A DNA stretch of 27,384 bases from VFKI01 sp964647825 (GTDB taxonomy: Bacteria; Pseudomonadota; Gammaproteobacteria; DSM-16500), in NCBI GenBank assembly GCA_964647825.1, contig CAZYJL010000013.1, positions 1-27,384 of the forward strand. The letters run 5' to 3'. The position numbers and the translations under genes are program-made. The notes under the pieces were generated by a model, which made no database searches, was not told the DNA's origin, and was given only the letters and a program-made list of their open reading frames with translations. Shown here piece after piece: positions 6,176 through 14,108 of this stretch (position 1 is the stretch's first letter; each line of letters starts with the position of its first letter).

Positions 6176-7366
6176 TCATTGTGCATGTAAAACCAGCATT
6201 TTTAAATAATCTGTTTCTGGAATCATGGGATGTACAGGATGATCAGGCGCTTGGTGACCACGCTCAATGAGCTGTAACCATCGTCCTGTTTTTTGTCCAG
6301 CTTTTCGTGCACACATGAGTAAGTCACTTGGACTGACTTGCATCGAACACGAACAAGAAACAAGAAAACCATTTGAGGAAAGACAGTGTAAAGCAGCCAT
6401 ATTGATGCGTTGATAGCCAGCTAACCCTACTTGAAGATCTTTTTGTTTTTTTACAAATGCAGGCGGGTCAAGAATAATGACGTCAAATTTTTCTTGGTTA
6501 TCCGCTAGTTTTTGTAGAGCCACAAATGCATCGTCAGTGATTGTATTCACTTTGTCTGTTAATTGATTGAGCGCAGCATTTTCGGTGATGGCGTTCTTTG
6601 ATAAAGGGGATGCATCAATACAAACCACCTCATGTGCACCTGCACAGGCGGCTTGTATCCCAAATGCACCAAGATAGCTAAAGACATCAAGTACGCGTTT
6701 TCCTTTCACATAAGGACTTAAACGCTTGCGATTCAAGCGATGGTCATAAAACCAGCCGGTTTTTTGTCCAGAAGCAAGCGGTGCGATAAATAAACAATTA
6801 TTTTCTTCAAGTGTTATTTTTTCTGGTGGTGTACCAAAAGCAGGCGTCACTTCTATAGGTAATTGTTCCATTGTACGAATAGGACTGTCATTTCGGAATA
6901 AGATACTTTCCGTGTTTGGTAAAACAGCGAGAAAAGCTTCAATCAGCGTTGGTGCAACAGCTTGCATGCCCGCAGTATTGATTTGTAAGACAAGATGACG
7001 ATCATAGCGATCACAGATAAGGCCAGGAAGGGCATCGCTCTCGCCAAAAATGAGTCGATAAAAAGGGCGAGGGAATAAACGTTCGCGAAGAGCGAGCGCT
7101 GCACGAATTTTATCAATAAAAAACGTATGATCGAGAGTGGCATTTTTTTCACGACTAAAAAGTCGTCCGGTAATCAATGAATGGGGATTGATAAATGCTG
7201 TGCCTAACGCAGTTTGATCGTGGGACATGACATTGACTAGTTCTCCAGCAATGAAATTCTTTAACGGCGTGAGTTTTGTATCAATTTCGTTGCTAAAAAT
7301 CCACGGATGACCTGCACGAATGCGTCGCTCTTCATTTTTTTTGATAAAGAGTTTTTTTAGCGACAT
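6176..7366 (-). CDS. rlmI: 23S rRNA (cytosine-C5) methyltransferase, RlmI type
   Basis: A 396-residue SAM-dependent methyltransferase, the same length as E. coli RlmI, which makes m5C1962 in 23S rRNA. It has an N-terminal PUA RNA-binding domain (about 3-75, with RIRAGHPWIFSNEI), a central linker domain with GESDALPGLICDRY (108-121), and GWFYDHRLNR (204-213), which is typical of the family. The Rossmann fold carries motif I, VLDVFSYLGAFG (225-236), a SAM-binding acidic residue in VCIDAS, motif IV DPPAF (300-304), and SCSCS (337-341) near motif VI. The start ATG has AAGGA upstream. It is a housekeeping gene, convergent with rep. The exact target base is inferred from family membership. Confidence 0.93.
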   Translation of the reverse strand: MSLKKLFIKKNEERRIRAGHPWIFSNEIDTKLTPLKNFIAGELVNVMSHDQTALGTAFINPHSLITGRLFSREKNATLDHTFFIDKIRAALALRERLFPRPFYRLIFGESDALPGLICDRYDRHLVLQINTAGMQAVAPTLIEAFLAVLPNTESILFRNDSPIRTMEQLPIEVTPAFGTPPEKITLEENNCLFIAPLASGQKTGWFYDHRLNRKRLSPYVKGKRVLDVFSYLGAFGIQAACAGAHEVVCIDASPLSKNAITENAALNQLTDKVNTITDDAFVALQKLADNQEKFDVIILDPPAFVKKQKDLQVGLAGYQRINMAALHCLSSNGFLVSCSCSMQVSPSDLLMCARKAGQKTGRWLQLIERGHQAPDHPVHPMIPETDYLKMLVLHAQ

Positions 7367-7678
7367 ATTTTTTCCTTTTTAAATATAATTATATATGAGA
7401 TTTTTGTTAAAAAAATTAAAACGTGCAAGGTAGCAAAAAAAGTAATAATAAGCGAGTTCTTTCTTTTGAAAGAATAGATAAATTGTCACTATTCAGGTAG
7501 TCAGGATTTTTTCACTTGACTGCATAACACGGGTCCCACAGAGACAGTACTTTATCGAAGCAGCATTCTTACATTATGCATGAAGCGCATTTTTATTGAT
7601 AAAATATAACCTGTTGTTTAGCAATTGCGATTAGTCAAGTAAAAAAACCTGATTACCTGATTAGTTACGATAATTTTA
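7367..7678. other. Gene-free stretch between rlmI and the kinase gene
   Basis: A 312-base AT-rich intergenic region. It contains a TATAAT (7388-7393, minus strand) that could serve as the rlmI -10 box, without a convincing -35, and the long inverted repeat at 7493-7660. No open frame of note is seen. Confidence 0.6.
7493..7660. repeat. Long inverted repeat, about 28-bp arms
   Basis: The left arm 7493-7521 (starting TCAGGTAGTCAGG) and right arm 7633-7660 are inverse complements with two mismatches and one one-base gap, enclosing 111 bases. The inner end of each arm is ACTTGACT, also found at the inner ends of the arms of the 5985-6154 element. The two structures may be related miniature elements. 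This one sits just downstream of the leftward kinase gene and could also stop its transcript. Confidence 0.55.
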
Positions 7679-9205
7679 TTAAGGTTTTTTTACCGTTATA
7701 TCAGTATATTTTTCTTCTTTTAGTGAGGTTTCTTTAGTAAAAATACTAATAATAGTGTTAAAAACTTCTTTTAGTTTAATAAGCTTTTCTTTATCATCTA
7801 CTTTAAAGAGAGGCAAGAAAGTATTCTTTTTTTTAAGCCAAGCAGTGGACGATAATTTTTTTTCAAGCAAAGTCATTGTCTCTTTAAGTTCTGTATCATT
7901 AACATTCCATACACCTTTAAAAATATAGATGATTAGCCAATAAATTACTTGATTGATATTTTCTTTAATTTCTGATTTATTTTCAAAAGATGGCTCATGA
8001 TAGAGTGTTATCAGCGCACCTAATGAAGCTAATAATTCTTTATTGCTGGGACTAAGTAGTCTTTTTTTTATATCTTTAATATTAAATAGATTTCTTACAC
8101 TTTTTTCATTTAAATAGTCTTCATGAGTATCTATGGTTAGGTGGTTGATGATCATATAGCTAAAAAGTATTTTATTTTTATTTTCCAAAGATTCAGGTTC
8201 TTTTTCATCTAGCGGGTAAAGAAATAATTGAGAGAGCTTGTAAAATTCTCGCAAACATTTTTCTTCTTCTTTTTCTGGTAAGCTAAGGAGGCAGTCAAAT
8301 AAAAAAATTGCGGTTAGTGTGGATGCAGAATAATGTAAAGAGTTAAATATTATTTTTTCTTTTTTATCTTCTAATTTATCTATATTTTTTTCATAATAAA
8401 TACCTTTGTAATTTAAAGTTGTAATAATATCATAAATATCTTTAGAGAACCGGCTTTTTTCTTCCGCAGGTATTTTTTCGCTAATACTAAAATCTATTAG
8501 ATAGGGTCTTCCTTTGTGATCTATCACAATATTTTCTGGGCGAATATCATTGTGCAGGTAACCGTGGGAATGTAATATCGTTATTTGTAATAAAAGAAAA
8601 AAACGTTGTGCAAGTGTAATATCGATAGTTGGACCGGAAAGACTTAATCCAAGAAAAGGCATAAGGATATAATGTTTCGTTGATCTATCTTCTATTATTC
8701 TTTCTGTGGTTTTGATGATTCCCATATCAATTTTTTCACGAACGTCTCTTATAATTTCTTCTTCTTTTCTTGCATTTTCTATAGTAAAAAAAGCACTTGG
8801 TATGAATGTTTTTTCTCCTTCTTTTTTTAAAGTCGATCTACCGATTTTCAATACATAAAAATTATTTTCTGCATCACGGATTAACTTTGCAATGCCGAAA
8901 GAACCTTCGCCAAGTTTGAGATCTTTTTTTGGGAAAGCATAAATTTTTTTATCTAATTTGATAAATGAATGGAAAACAGAAATTTTATCTTTTTCTTCTT
9001 TTTCTTCTTTTTCTATAGCAATAGCGAGATCTTTGCGTGATAGTTTTGTGCCTTCAGGCGCTGCGTCAAGTAGAGTTTTTGCTAATGACCACTCACGAGG
9101 ATGGATGGGATCTCTTTTTACCCAAGCATCACGTTGAGCATCACTATAATGTTTTATCTCACTTTTTTCTTCATTTGTTACATCTTTATCAAATGCATGT
9201 GGCAT
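7679..9205 (-). CDS. Eukaryotic-like Ser/Thr protein kinase, putative secreted effector
   Basis: A 508-residue protein with a protein-kinase fold. It has the glycine loop LGEGSFG (98-104), the ATP lysine in YVLKIG (K120), an acidic alpha-C region (about 147-150), the catalytic loop LHNDIRPEN (217-225, D220 and N225 present) and the metal site LIDFS (236-240, DFS in place of DFG). The usual HRD arginine is replaced by Asn, so it is a non-RD kinase, but all core catalytic residues are present. The N-terminal 95 residues and the region after about 300 are highly charged and helical. There is no signal peptide or membrane segment. The very AT-rich composition and Lys/Glu-rich tail fit a type IV (Dot/Icm) effector acquired by transfer. 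That destination is inference. ATG 9203-9205 is chosen because GAGGAG precedes it. Confidence 0.8.
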   Translation of the reverse strand: MPHAFDKDVTNEEKSEIKHYSDAQRDAWVKRDPIHPREWSLAKTLLDAAPEGTKLSRKDLAIAIEKEEKEEKDKISVFHSFIKLDKKIYAFPKKDLKLGEGSFGIAKLIRDAENNFYVLKIGRSTLKKEGEKTFIPSAFFTIENARKEEEIIRDVREKIDMGIIKTTERIIEDRSTKHYILMPFLGLSLSGPTIDITLAQRFFLLLQITILHSHGYLHNDIRPENIVIDHKGRPYLIDFSISEKIPAEEKSRFSKDIYDIITTLNYKGIYYEKNIDKLEDKKEKIIFNSLHYSASTLTAIFLFDCLLSLPEKEEEKCLREFYKLSQLFLYPLDEKEPESLENKNKILFSYMIINHLTIDTHEDYLNEKSVRNLFNIKDIKKRLLSPSNKELLASLGALITLYHEPSFENKSEIKENINQVIYWLIIYIFKGVWNVNDTELKETMTLLEKKLSSTAWLKKKNTFLPLFKVDDKEKLIKLKEVFNTIISIFTKETSLKEEKYTDITVKKP

Positions 9206-9311
9206 AGTCTCCTCGTGAAACAATAAAATACCGTTTTGTTATTTCACTTTTATATTATAAGAGAAAATACAAAATTATTTTTGTGACATGGTATTTTTAA
9301 TGAGGTGATGA

Positions 9312-9350
9312 CTGTCTCACGGGCCATCTTTTATATAACTTGTTGATTTA
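9312..9350 (+). repeat. Degenerate internal copy of the window-end repeat
   Basis: It shares TGTCTCACGG, GGGCCA and ATATAACTTG in the same order with 27328-27360, with small gaps. It lies in the 292-base region between the L,D-transpeptidase and kinase genes. The remainder of that region is AT-rich, with no other feature I can support. Confidence 0.55.
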
Positions 9351-9497
9351 TAAAGACAAAACAGCTATGCTGCAACTAATTGATTTTTATATAATTTCTG
9401 TCAATTTAATTGCAACGTATTGAATTTATTATTAAAAAACACGGACTACCTGAACTGTGACGAAAAAATAAAATAGGTTTTCAATATTATCGTGCTA

Positions 9498-10811
9498 TCA
9501 ATCTGAAGAGGCGAGCGGTTGTACAGGTTGTTCAGGGTTATCTTCATGATAAACGTCATCACGGAAGTTTAATGCACCATTTTCATCAACCCATGCAGTA
9601 AGATAAGTAATAAAAATTGGTGTGGGTTTCGGTGTCCGTATATAGATTGTTCGTTCTGTATCTAATAAATTTTGCATTTTATTATCATCCCATGTCGGAT
9701 CTTGTTGCATGAGATAATTGACTAACGCAAAGGGGTGTTCGAGACGGATACAACCTGAACTAAATAAACGTTGATCTTCAGCAAAAAGATTTTTAGTTGG
9801 CGTGTCGTGTAAATAAATACTGTCTGCATTTTGAAATTCAAATTTTACGCGGCCGAGTGCGTTGTCATTACCCGGTGCTTGGCGTAAAAACCAAGGAAAA
9901 TGTTTTACGCTGCTGATAGAATCCTCATCACTCTCAGCACTTTCAGCCAGACTTTCCCAATCAATTTCATTGGCAGAAATTTCTGGCGCATTTTTTTCAG
10001 GGCCTTCATAAATACGAATATGCATTTCATCAAGATAATCTGGATCTGCGAGTACTTTTGGCACGATGTCTTTTCTTGCAATCAGATCAGGTACATTCCA
10101 CGAGGGATTTAGAATAACACGGGTGATGCGTGAAGTAATTTCCGGCGTTTTGCGTGTTGGTTTGCCAACAATCGCTTTCATATCAAATATTTTTTTACCA
10201 TCTTCATAAGCATATAAACGATAATCTGGGATATTCACTAAAATAAATCGTTGACTTAATTGTGGTGTCAGTGCATTCCAACGTTTTAAATTAATGATGA
10301 TTTGTTGTAGACGCGCTTCAGGTGGAATGTTCAGTTCGCGTAAAGTCTCTGCACCAACAACGCCATCAGGTTTTAATCCCATGCGTTGTTGATAATTCTG
10401 TACAGCTAATTGTAGCGTGTCGTCAAATAAATCCATTGTATCGGCAAGTGCGTTTGAATGAATAACCATTGGTTCTGTTGTATTGTTTTCAGTATCATTT
10501 GTTGTATTTTCCACAGGACGCAAATCATCAGTTGCGATAAGTCGCGCGCGTAATAATGCTATTGATGGACTGCGCATACCTTTTTTTAAAACAGAATCCG
10601 TTGGAATGGGTTGCCAAGGATGCATGACCGCTTGTTGATAACGTGCGATATAAAATTCCATCAGCGCAGTATTATGATGTGTAATCGCAGGGCCTGCTGT
10701 TGTTTGTAAATAGGCAGGTGGTAACGGTTCAGCGAAGGCTTCTGGTATTGAAGCCATGAAAAACAGACTTGCCGCTAATGCCTGCAATTCCATTCGCAGT
10801 AAAGAGGACAT
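9498..10811 (-). CDS. L,D-transpeptidase, YcbB/LdtD type (YkuD domain)
   Basis: A 437-residue periplasmic enzyme that forms 3-3 peptidoglycan crosslinks or attaches proteins to peptidoglycan, bypassing beta-lactam-sensitive transpeptidases. It has a signal peptide at 1-27 (AFA cleavage), a peptidoglycan-binding helical domain (about 74-164, with LQLAVQNYQQRMGLKPDGVV) and a YkuD domain (about 188-375). The catalytic motif is IYLHDTP followed by FSSGCIRLEHP, with the nucleophile Cys354. An acidic insertion (about residues 275-305, rich in E, S and D) interrupts the YkuD domain, where YcbB proteins carry a lid. ATG 10809-10811 is preceded by AGGGAGG; an in-frame TTG further upstream is unlikely. 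It lies between two AT-rich, possibly transferred genes. Confidence 0.92.
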   Translation of the reverse strand: MSSLLRMELQALAASLFFMASIPEAFAEPLPPAYLQTTAGPAITHHNTALMEFYIARYQQAVMHPWQPIPTDSVLKKGMRSPSIALLRARLIATDDLRPVENTTNDTENNTTEPMVIHSNALADTMDLFDDTLQLAVQNYQQRMGLKPDGVVGAETLRELNIPPEARLQQIIINLKRWNALTPQLSQRFILVNIPDYRLYAYEDGKKIFDMKAIVGKPTRKTPEITSRITRVILNPSWNVPDLIARKDIVPKVLADPDYLDEMHIRIYEGPEKNAPEISANEIDWESLAESAESDEDSISSVKHFPWFLRQAPGNDNALGRVKFEFQNADSIYLHDTPTKNLFAEDQRLFSSGCIRLEHPFALVNYLMQQDPTWDDNKMQNLLDTERTIYIRTPKPTPIFITYLTAWVDENGALNFRDDVYHEDNPEQPVQPLASSD

Positions 10812-10883
10812 CTTCGCGACCTCCCTGTGCTCGGATAACAACAGTTTAGCACAGGGAAGATGGCTTGTTTTCTGATGGAATGC

Positions 10884-11849
10884 TTAAATTCGGCTTAATG
10901 TATTGATTGTAATTTCTTTTTTTTGATCTTTTTTTTCTTCATCATCCTGTGCTGACGTTTTGCTAAATATGGTGCTCGATGATTGAGATAAAGGACGATC
11001 AATATCTCTTGCATCTATATGTTGAATTTCTAGATATTCTTCATCTTCTTTTTTTTCTTCTATTATTTTTAATTTATCTTTTTTTATGGATGCTGTTGGC
11101 AAGATTTCTGTCAAATAAAGATCATCAAAATCTTGATTAAAAATAATAGGGTATCCATCTTTGTATCGATGACCTTTGCCAAGCAAGCTTTTTTCTGGAT
11201 AGAATTCTTTGTAATAACTCTCACTGATTAATAACTTAGTATCACCTAACCAAGTTAATAATACGCTTTGAGAGAGTTTAATATTTTTTGTTGTAGCGCA
11301 TTTAATTTTTTCATGTAATTTCTCTGTGTCTGCATAGGATGCATTTATAGATTGACACGTTTCATTTAAGTCATCGATGATAGTTTTATTTTGTGGAATG
11401 TCCACGTCTAAATTTTTTATTTCTTTGAGAATAACCGTTCTAATTGCATGTAATAACATGTGGAAGCGTCCGTAAAATGCTGGTTGTTTGGTGTCACCAT
11501 CTGCTTTTTCACCAAGCCAAGCAAGTAATGCATGCCAATTTTGTGGATTTTCTTTTGGGATAACAATTTTTTCGTCAATATATTTGTTGCAGAGATTTTT
11601 GATGTATTCATGTGTTTTTTCAATGATTTCTTTTTTTTCTGTATTTTTGATATTTCCTTTAACTATGTTGATCGCATCATCACATAGATCGAAACCTTTT
11701 TTTAAAATTTTTTTACTTTCTTTTAAAAAAAAATCGGTTTTTGTTAATATTTTTTCAGTTTTATCTTCTAATTGTAGTGCTTTATTTTCTTCAGTATAAC
11801 GTGTTATAAGATTTTTTATTTTTTCATTAAACGATGTATCAAATGGCAT
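10884..11849 (-). CDS. AT-rich protein of unknown function, possible effector
   Basis: A 321-residue protein I do not recognise. It is soluble, lysine/glutamate-rich and mainly helical (about 1-100 and 140-210). Short WLG-containing segments occur twice: WHALLAWLGEKADGDTK near residue 107 and VLLTWLGDTKLLISE near residue 200. This suggests a duplicated module. The C-terminal 70 residues are disordered and charged, with repeated Lys/Glu runs (IEEKKEDEEY, DDEEKKDQKKE) resembling the glutamate-rich tails of Dot/Icm substrates. There is no signal peptide or transmembrane segment. ATG 11847-11849 is preceded by GAGGAGAG, a leader much like that of the kinase gene at 9205. The base composition is clearly more AT-rich than that of the catabolic genes next door. 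Confidence 0.65.
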   Translation of the reverse strand: MPFDTSFNEKIKNLITRYTEENKALQLEDKTEKILTKTDFFLKESKKILKKGFDLCDDAINIVKGNIKNTEKKEIIEKTHEYIKNLCNKYIDEKIVIPKENPQNWHALLAWLGEKADGDTKQPAFYGRFHMLLHAIRTVILKEIKNLDVDIPQNKTIIDDLNETCQSINASYADTEKLHEKIKCATTKNIKLSQSVLLTWLGDTKLLISESYYKEFYPEKSLLGKGHRYKDGYPIIFNQDFDDLYLTEILPTASIKKDKLKIIEEKKEDEEYLEIQHIDARDIDRPLSQSSSTIFSKTSAQDDEEKKDQKKEITINTLSRI

Positions 11850-11978
11850 AGTACCTCTCCTCAAGAGAATATCATTCTATTTTTTAAGCGCTAACATTAA
11901 TATAAATATTGTGCACTTTAATGCAAAGCGATGCGGCATGCTAGAGACTTTTTCTATGTCATTTTTAAAAAGCAACGC

Positions 11979-12022
11979 TTGACGTCGCTAGTCAACGGCG
12001 GCTACTCTGATACCCAATTGGG
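11979..12022 (+). promoter_or_regulatory. Candidate promoter/operator of the leucine-degradation operon
   Basis: TTGACG (11979-11984) could be a -35 box, with a weak TACTCT (12003-12008) 18 bases later. The -35 region lies in an inverted repeat, TTGAC-N7-GTCAA (11979-11995). A perfect 10-bp palindrome, CCCAATTGGG (12013-12022), lies just downstream, where a repressor could block transcription. No regulator gene is present nearby. Confidence 0.35.
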
Positions 12023-12058
12023 ATGCATCTTTCGTGATGAAACAGGGAGTGTAGCGGG

Positions 12059-13117
12059 TTGAAAAGCGTTGCGCAGTTCGAAATTTTCTTTTACCAATAC
12101 CTTAATGAAGAGGGTAAATCTGCGGCGGAGAGTCCGCCATTGGCACAGGATTTCTCACACCTTTTAAAGTTGTATCGTTTCATGCTATTCACGCGTGCCT
12201 TAGATGCAAAAGCCGTTGCCTTGCAACGAACAGGTAAAATGGGAACCTACCCGTCAACACGTGGTCAGGAGGCTGTTTTTGTAGGGACAGGGGATGCGTT
12301 AGCGCCAGACGATGTTTTTGTACCTTATTATCGCGATCTAGCGATTTTAATGCAGCGGGGGGTGAAGCCATCAGATATTTTATTGTATTGGGGCGGCGAC
12401 GAACGTGGTAATCTTTTTTCTTCCGTCAATAATCTTCCCTATGCAGTGCCGATTGCATCACAATTATTGCATGCAGCTGGGATTGCAACGGCTTTAAAAA
12501 TACGTGGTGAAGCGCGAGCTGTTTTAGTGACATGTGGTGACGGAGCAACATCGGAAGGCGATTTTTATGAAGCCATGAATGTCGCGGGTGTTTGGCAATT
12601 ACCAATCGTTTTTGTCGTCAATAATAATCAGTGGGCAATTTCTGTGCCACGTACCGCACAAACTGCAACAGAAACCATCGCACAAAAAGCGATTGCTGCT
12701 GGATTTCCTGGGATTCAAGTCGATGGGAATGATGTCATTGCCGTGCGCGAGACAGTGGCAAACGCCTTGCAAAAAGCACGCACTCAGCAACAACCAACAT
12801 TAATTGAAATGCTTTGTTATCGGCAACATGATCACACGACTGCAGATGATGCAAGTCGTTATGAACCAGCAGGGTTACGCGCAGCGGAATGGCAAAAAGA
12901 ACCCATTATGCGTTTACAGCGCTATCTTGAATCGCATCATGCGTTAACGTCAGAGACACAAGCAAGTTTGCAGGCCGATTGTGAAAAAGAAGTGGAGGAA
13001 ACAGTCGCAGCGTATTTGGCTGTGACGGCAGAGCAACCTCTTTCTTCTTTGTTTGATTATCTTTATGAAACATTACCGCGTGCGTATGCTGCGCAAAGAG
13101 CTTCATTGGAAGAATAG
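12059..13117 (+). CDS. bkdA1: 2-Oxo acid dehydrogenase E1 alpha (branched-chain type)
   Basis: A 352-residue thiamine-diphosphate subunit that decarboxylates branched-chain 2-oxo acids such as 2-oxoisocaproate, together with the E1 beta gene that follows. The TPP/Mg motif runs from GDGATSEGDFYEAMN (160-174) to VVNNNQWAIS (187-196). Other family marks are TRALDAKAVALQRTGKMGTY (45-64) and the regulatory-loop-like CYRQHDHTTADDASRYEP. Sequence alone hardly separates pyruvate from branched-chain E1 of this heterodimeric type; the specificity comes from the isovaleryl-CoA genes downstream. The start is TTG 12059: AGGGAG lies 9 bases before it, a stop lies upstream at 12038, and no ATG occurs for 40 codons. 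It is the first gene of the long operon. Confidence 0.85.
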   Translation: MKSVAQFEIFFYQYLNEEGKSAAESPPLAQDFSHLLKLYRFMLFTRALDAKAVALQRTGKMGTYPSTRGQEAVFVGTGDALAPDDVFVPYYRDLAILMQRGVKPSDILLYWGGDERGNLFSSVNNLPYAVPIASQLLHAAGIATALKIRGEARAVLVTCGDGATSEGDFYEAMNVAGVWQLPIVFVVNNNQWAISVPRTAQTATETIAQKAIAAGFPGIQVDGNDVIAVRETVANALQKARTQQQPTLIEMLCYRQHDHTTADDASRYEPAGLRAAEWQKEPIMRLQRYLESHHALTSETQASLQADCEKEVEETVAAYLAVTAEQPLSSLFDYLYETLPRAYAAQRASLEE

Positions 13118-13126
13118 GCTATTGGT

Positions 13127-14107
13127 ATGACAGAAATCACCTTATTGGAAGCAGTGACGCAAGCACTTGCTTATGAAATGCAGACAGATTCATCGGTGGT
13201 GTTATTGGGTGAAGATATTGCACGTAATGGCGGCGTATTTCGTGCGACACAAGGCTTACTGGAACGATTTGGTGCAGCGCGTGTGCGTGATACACCGCTA
13301 GCAGAATCGATGATTGGTGGTTTATCAATTGGTATGGCGATTGCTGGTTTAAAACCCGTTGCTGAGTTTCAGTTTATGGGATTTATGTATCCTGCGATGA
13401 ATCAAATTATTAATCATGCTTCTCGCATACGTCATCGCACGCGAGGTCGTTTGTCTTGTCCGCTGGTTTTTCGTGCACCTTATGGATGTGGTATTCGTGC
13501 ACCTGAACATCATTCAGAAAGTACAGAAGCCTTATTTGCGCATATTCCTGGCTTACGTGTGGTGATGCCTTCTTCACCCGCACGTGCTTATGGTTTATTG
13601 CTGGCTGCGATTCGAAATCCTGATCCCGTGATTTTTTTAGAGCCTGCGCGTTTATATCGCTATGCACGTCAAGCCGTGCCTGATTTGGGTGAAGCGTTGC
13701 CATTAGATACGTGTTTTATTTTGCGCGTCGGAACCGATATTACTTTGGTGACATGGGGTTCTTTAGTAAAAGAAACATTGGCTGTGGCAGAAAAATTAGC
13801 AGCAGAGGGGATAAACGCTGAAGTGATTGATGTCGCGACGTTAAAACCATTGGATTTACAAACTATTTTAACATCGGTAGAAAAAACTGGACGCTGCGTG
13901 ATTGTGCATGAAGCAGCGCGCGCTGGTGGCATTGGTGCCGATATTTCTGCTGCTATCGCGGAGCAAGGATTATTTTTTCTAAAAGCGCCCGTTCAACGTG
14001 TGACTGGCTTTGATACGATTGTGCCGTATGGTCGTCTTGAAAAATATTATTTACCCGATGAACAAAAAATAATGGCAGCGATTCAACAGGTCATGGAGTT
14101 TGCATAA
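13127..14107 (+). CDS. bkdA2: 2-Oxo acid dehydrogenase E1 beta (branched-chain type)
   Basis: A 326-residue partner of E1 alpha that completes the TPP site and the channel to the lipoyl arm of E2. Family marks are LLGEDIARNGGVFRAT (26-41), RVRDTPLAESMIGGLSIGMA, the MNQIINHASRIRHRTRG helix, RAPYGCGIRAPEHHSES with the conserved active-site histidines, and PGLRVVMPSSP. The C-terminal domain has the transketolase fold (VTWGS, CVIVHEAARAGGIGADI). It begins 9 bases after the E1 alpha stop. The ribosome site is poor, so translation is probably coupled. Length and layout are typical. Confidence 0.88.
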   Translation: MTEITLLEAVTQALAYEMQTDSSVVLLGEDIARNGGVFRATQGLLERFGAARVRDTPLAESMIGGLSIGMAIAGLKPVAEFQFMGFMYPAMNQIINHASRIRHRTRGRLSCPLVFRAPYGCGIRAPEHHSESTEALFAHIPGLRVVMPSSPARAYGLLLAAIRNPDPVIFLEPARLYRYARQAVPDLGEALPLDTCFILRVGTDITLVTWGSLVKETLAVAEKLAAEGINAEVIDVATLKPLDLQTILTSVEKTGRCVIVHEAARAGGIGADISAAIAEQGLFFLKAPVQRVTGFDTIVPYGRLEKYYLPDEQKIMAAIQQVMEFA

Positions 14108-14108
14108 A

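Noticed and set aside
9440..9497. Terminator downstream of the L,D-transpeptidase gene
   Set aside because: A T-run exists on the minus strand, but the preceding stem is only about three base pairs.
11860..11900. PmrA-like TTAA direct repeats upstream of the unknown gene
   Set aside because: TTAATGTT and CTTAAAAAA are present, but the spacing does not match the known PmrA box, and AT-rich DNA gives such words by chance.
12036..12053. Five-codon leader peptide frame (ATG...TAG) before E1 alpha
   Set aside because: Too short to support, with no leucine codon run or attenuator hairpin around it.
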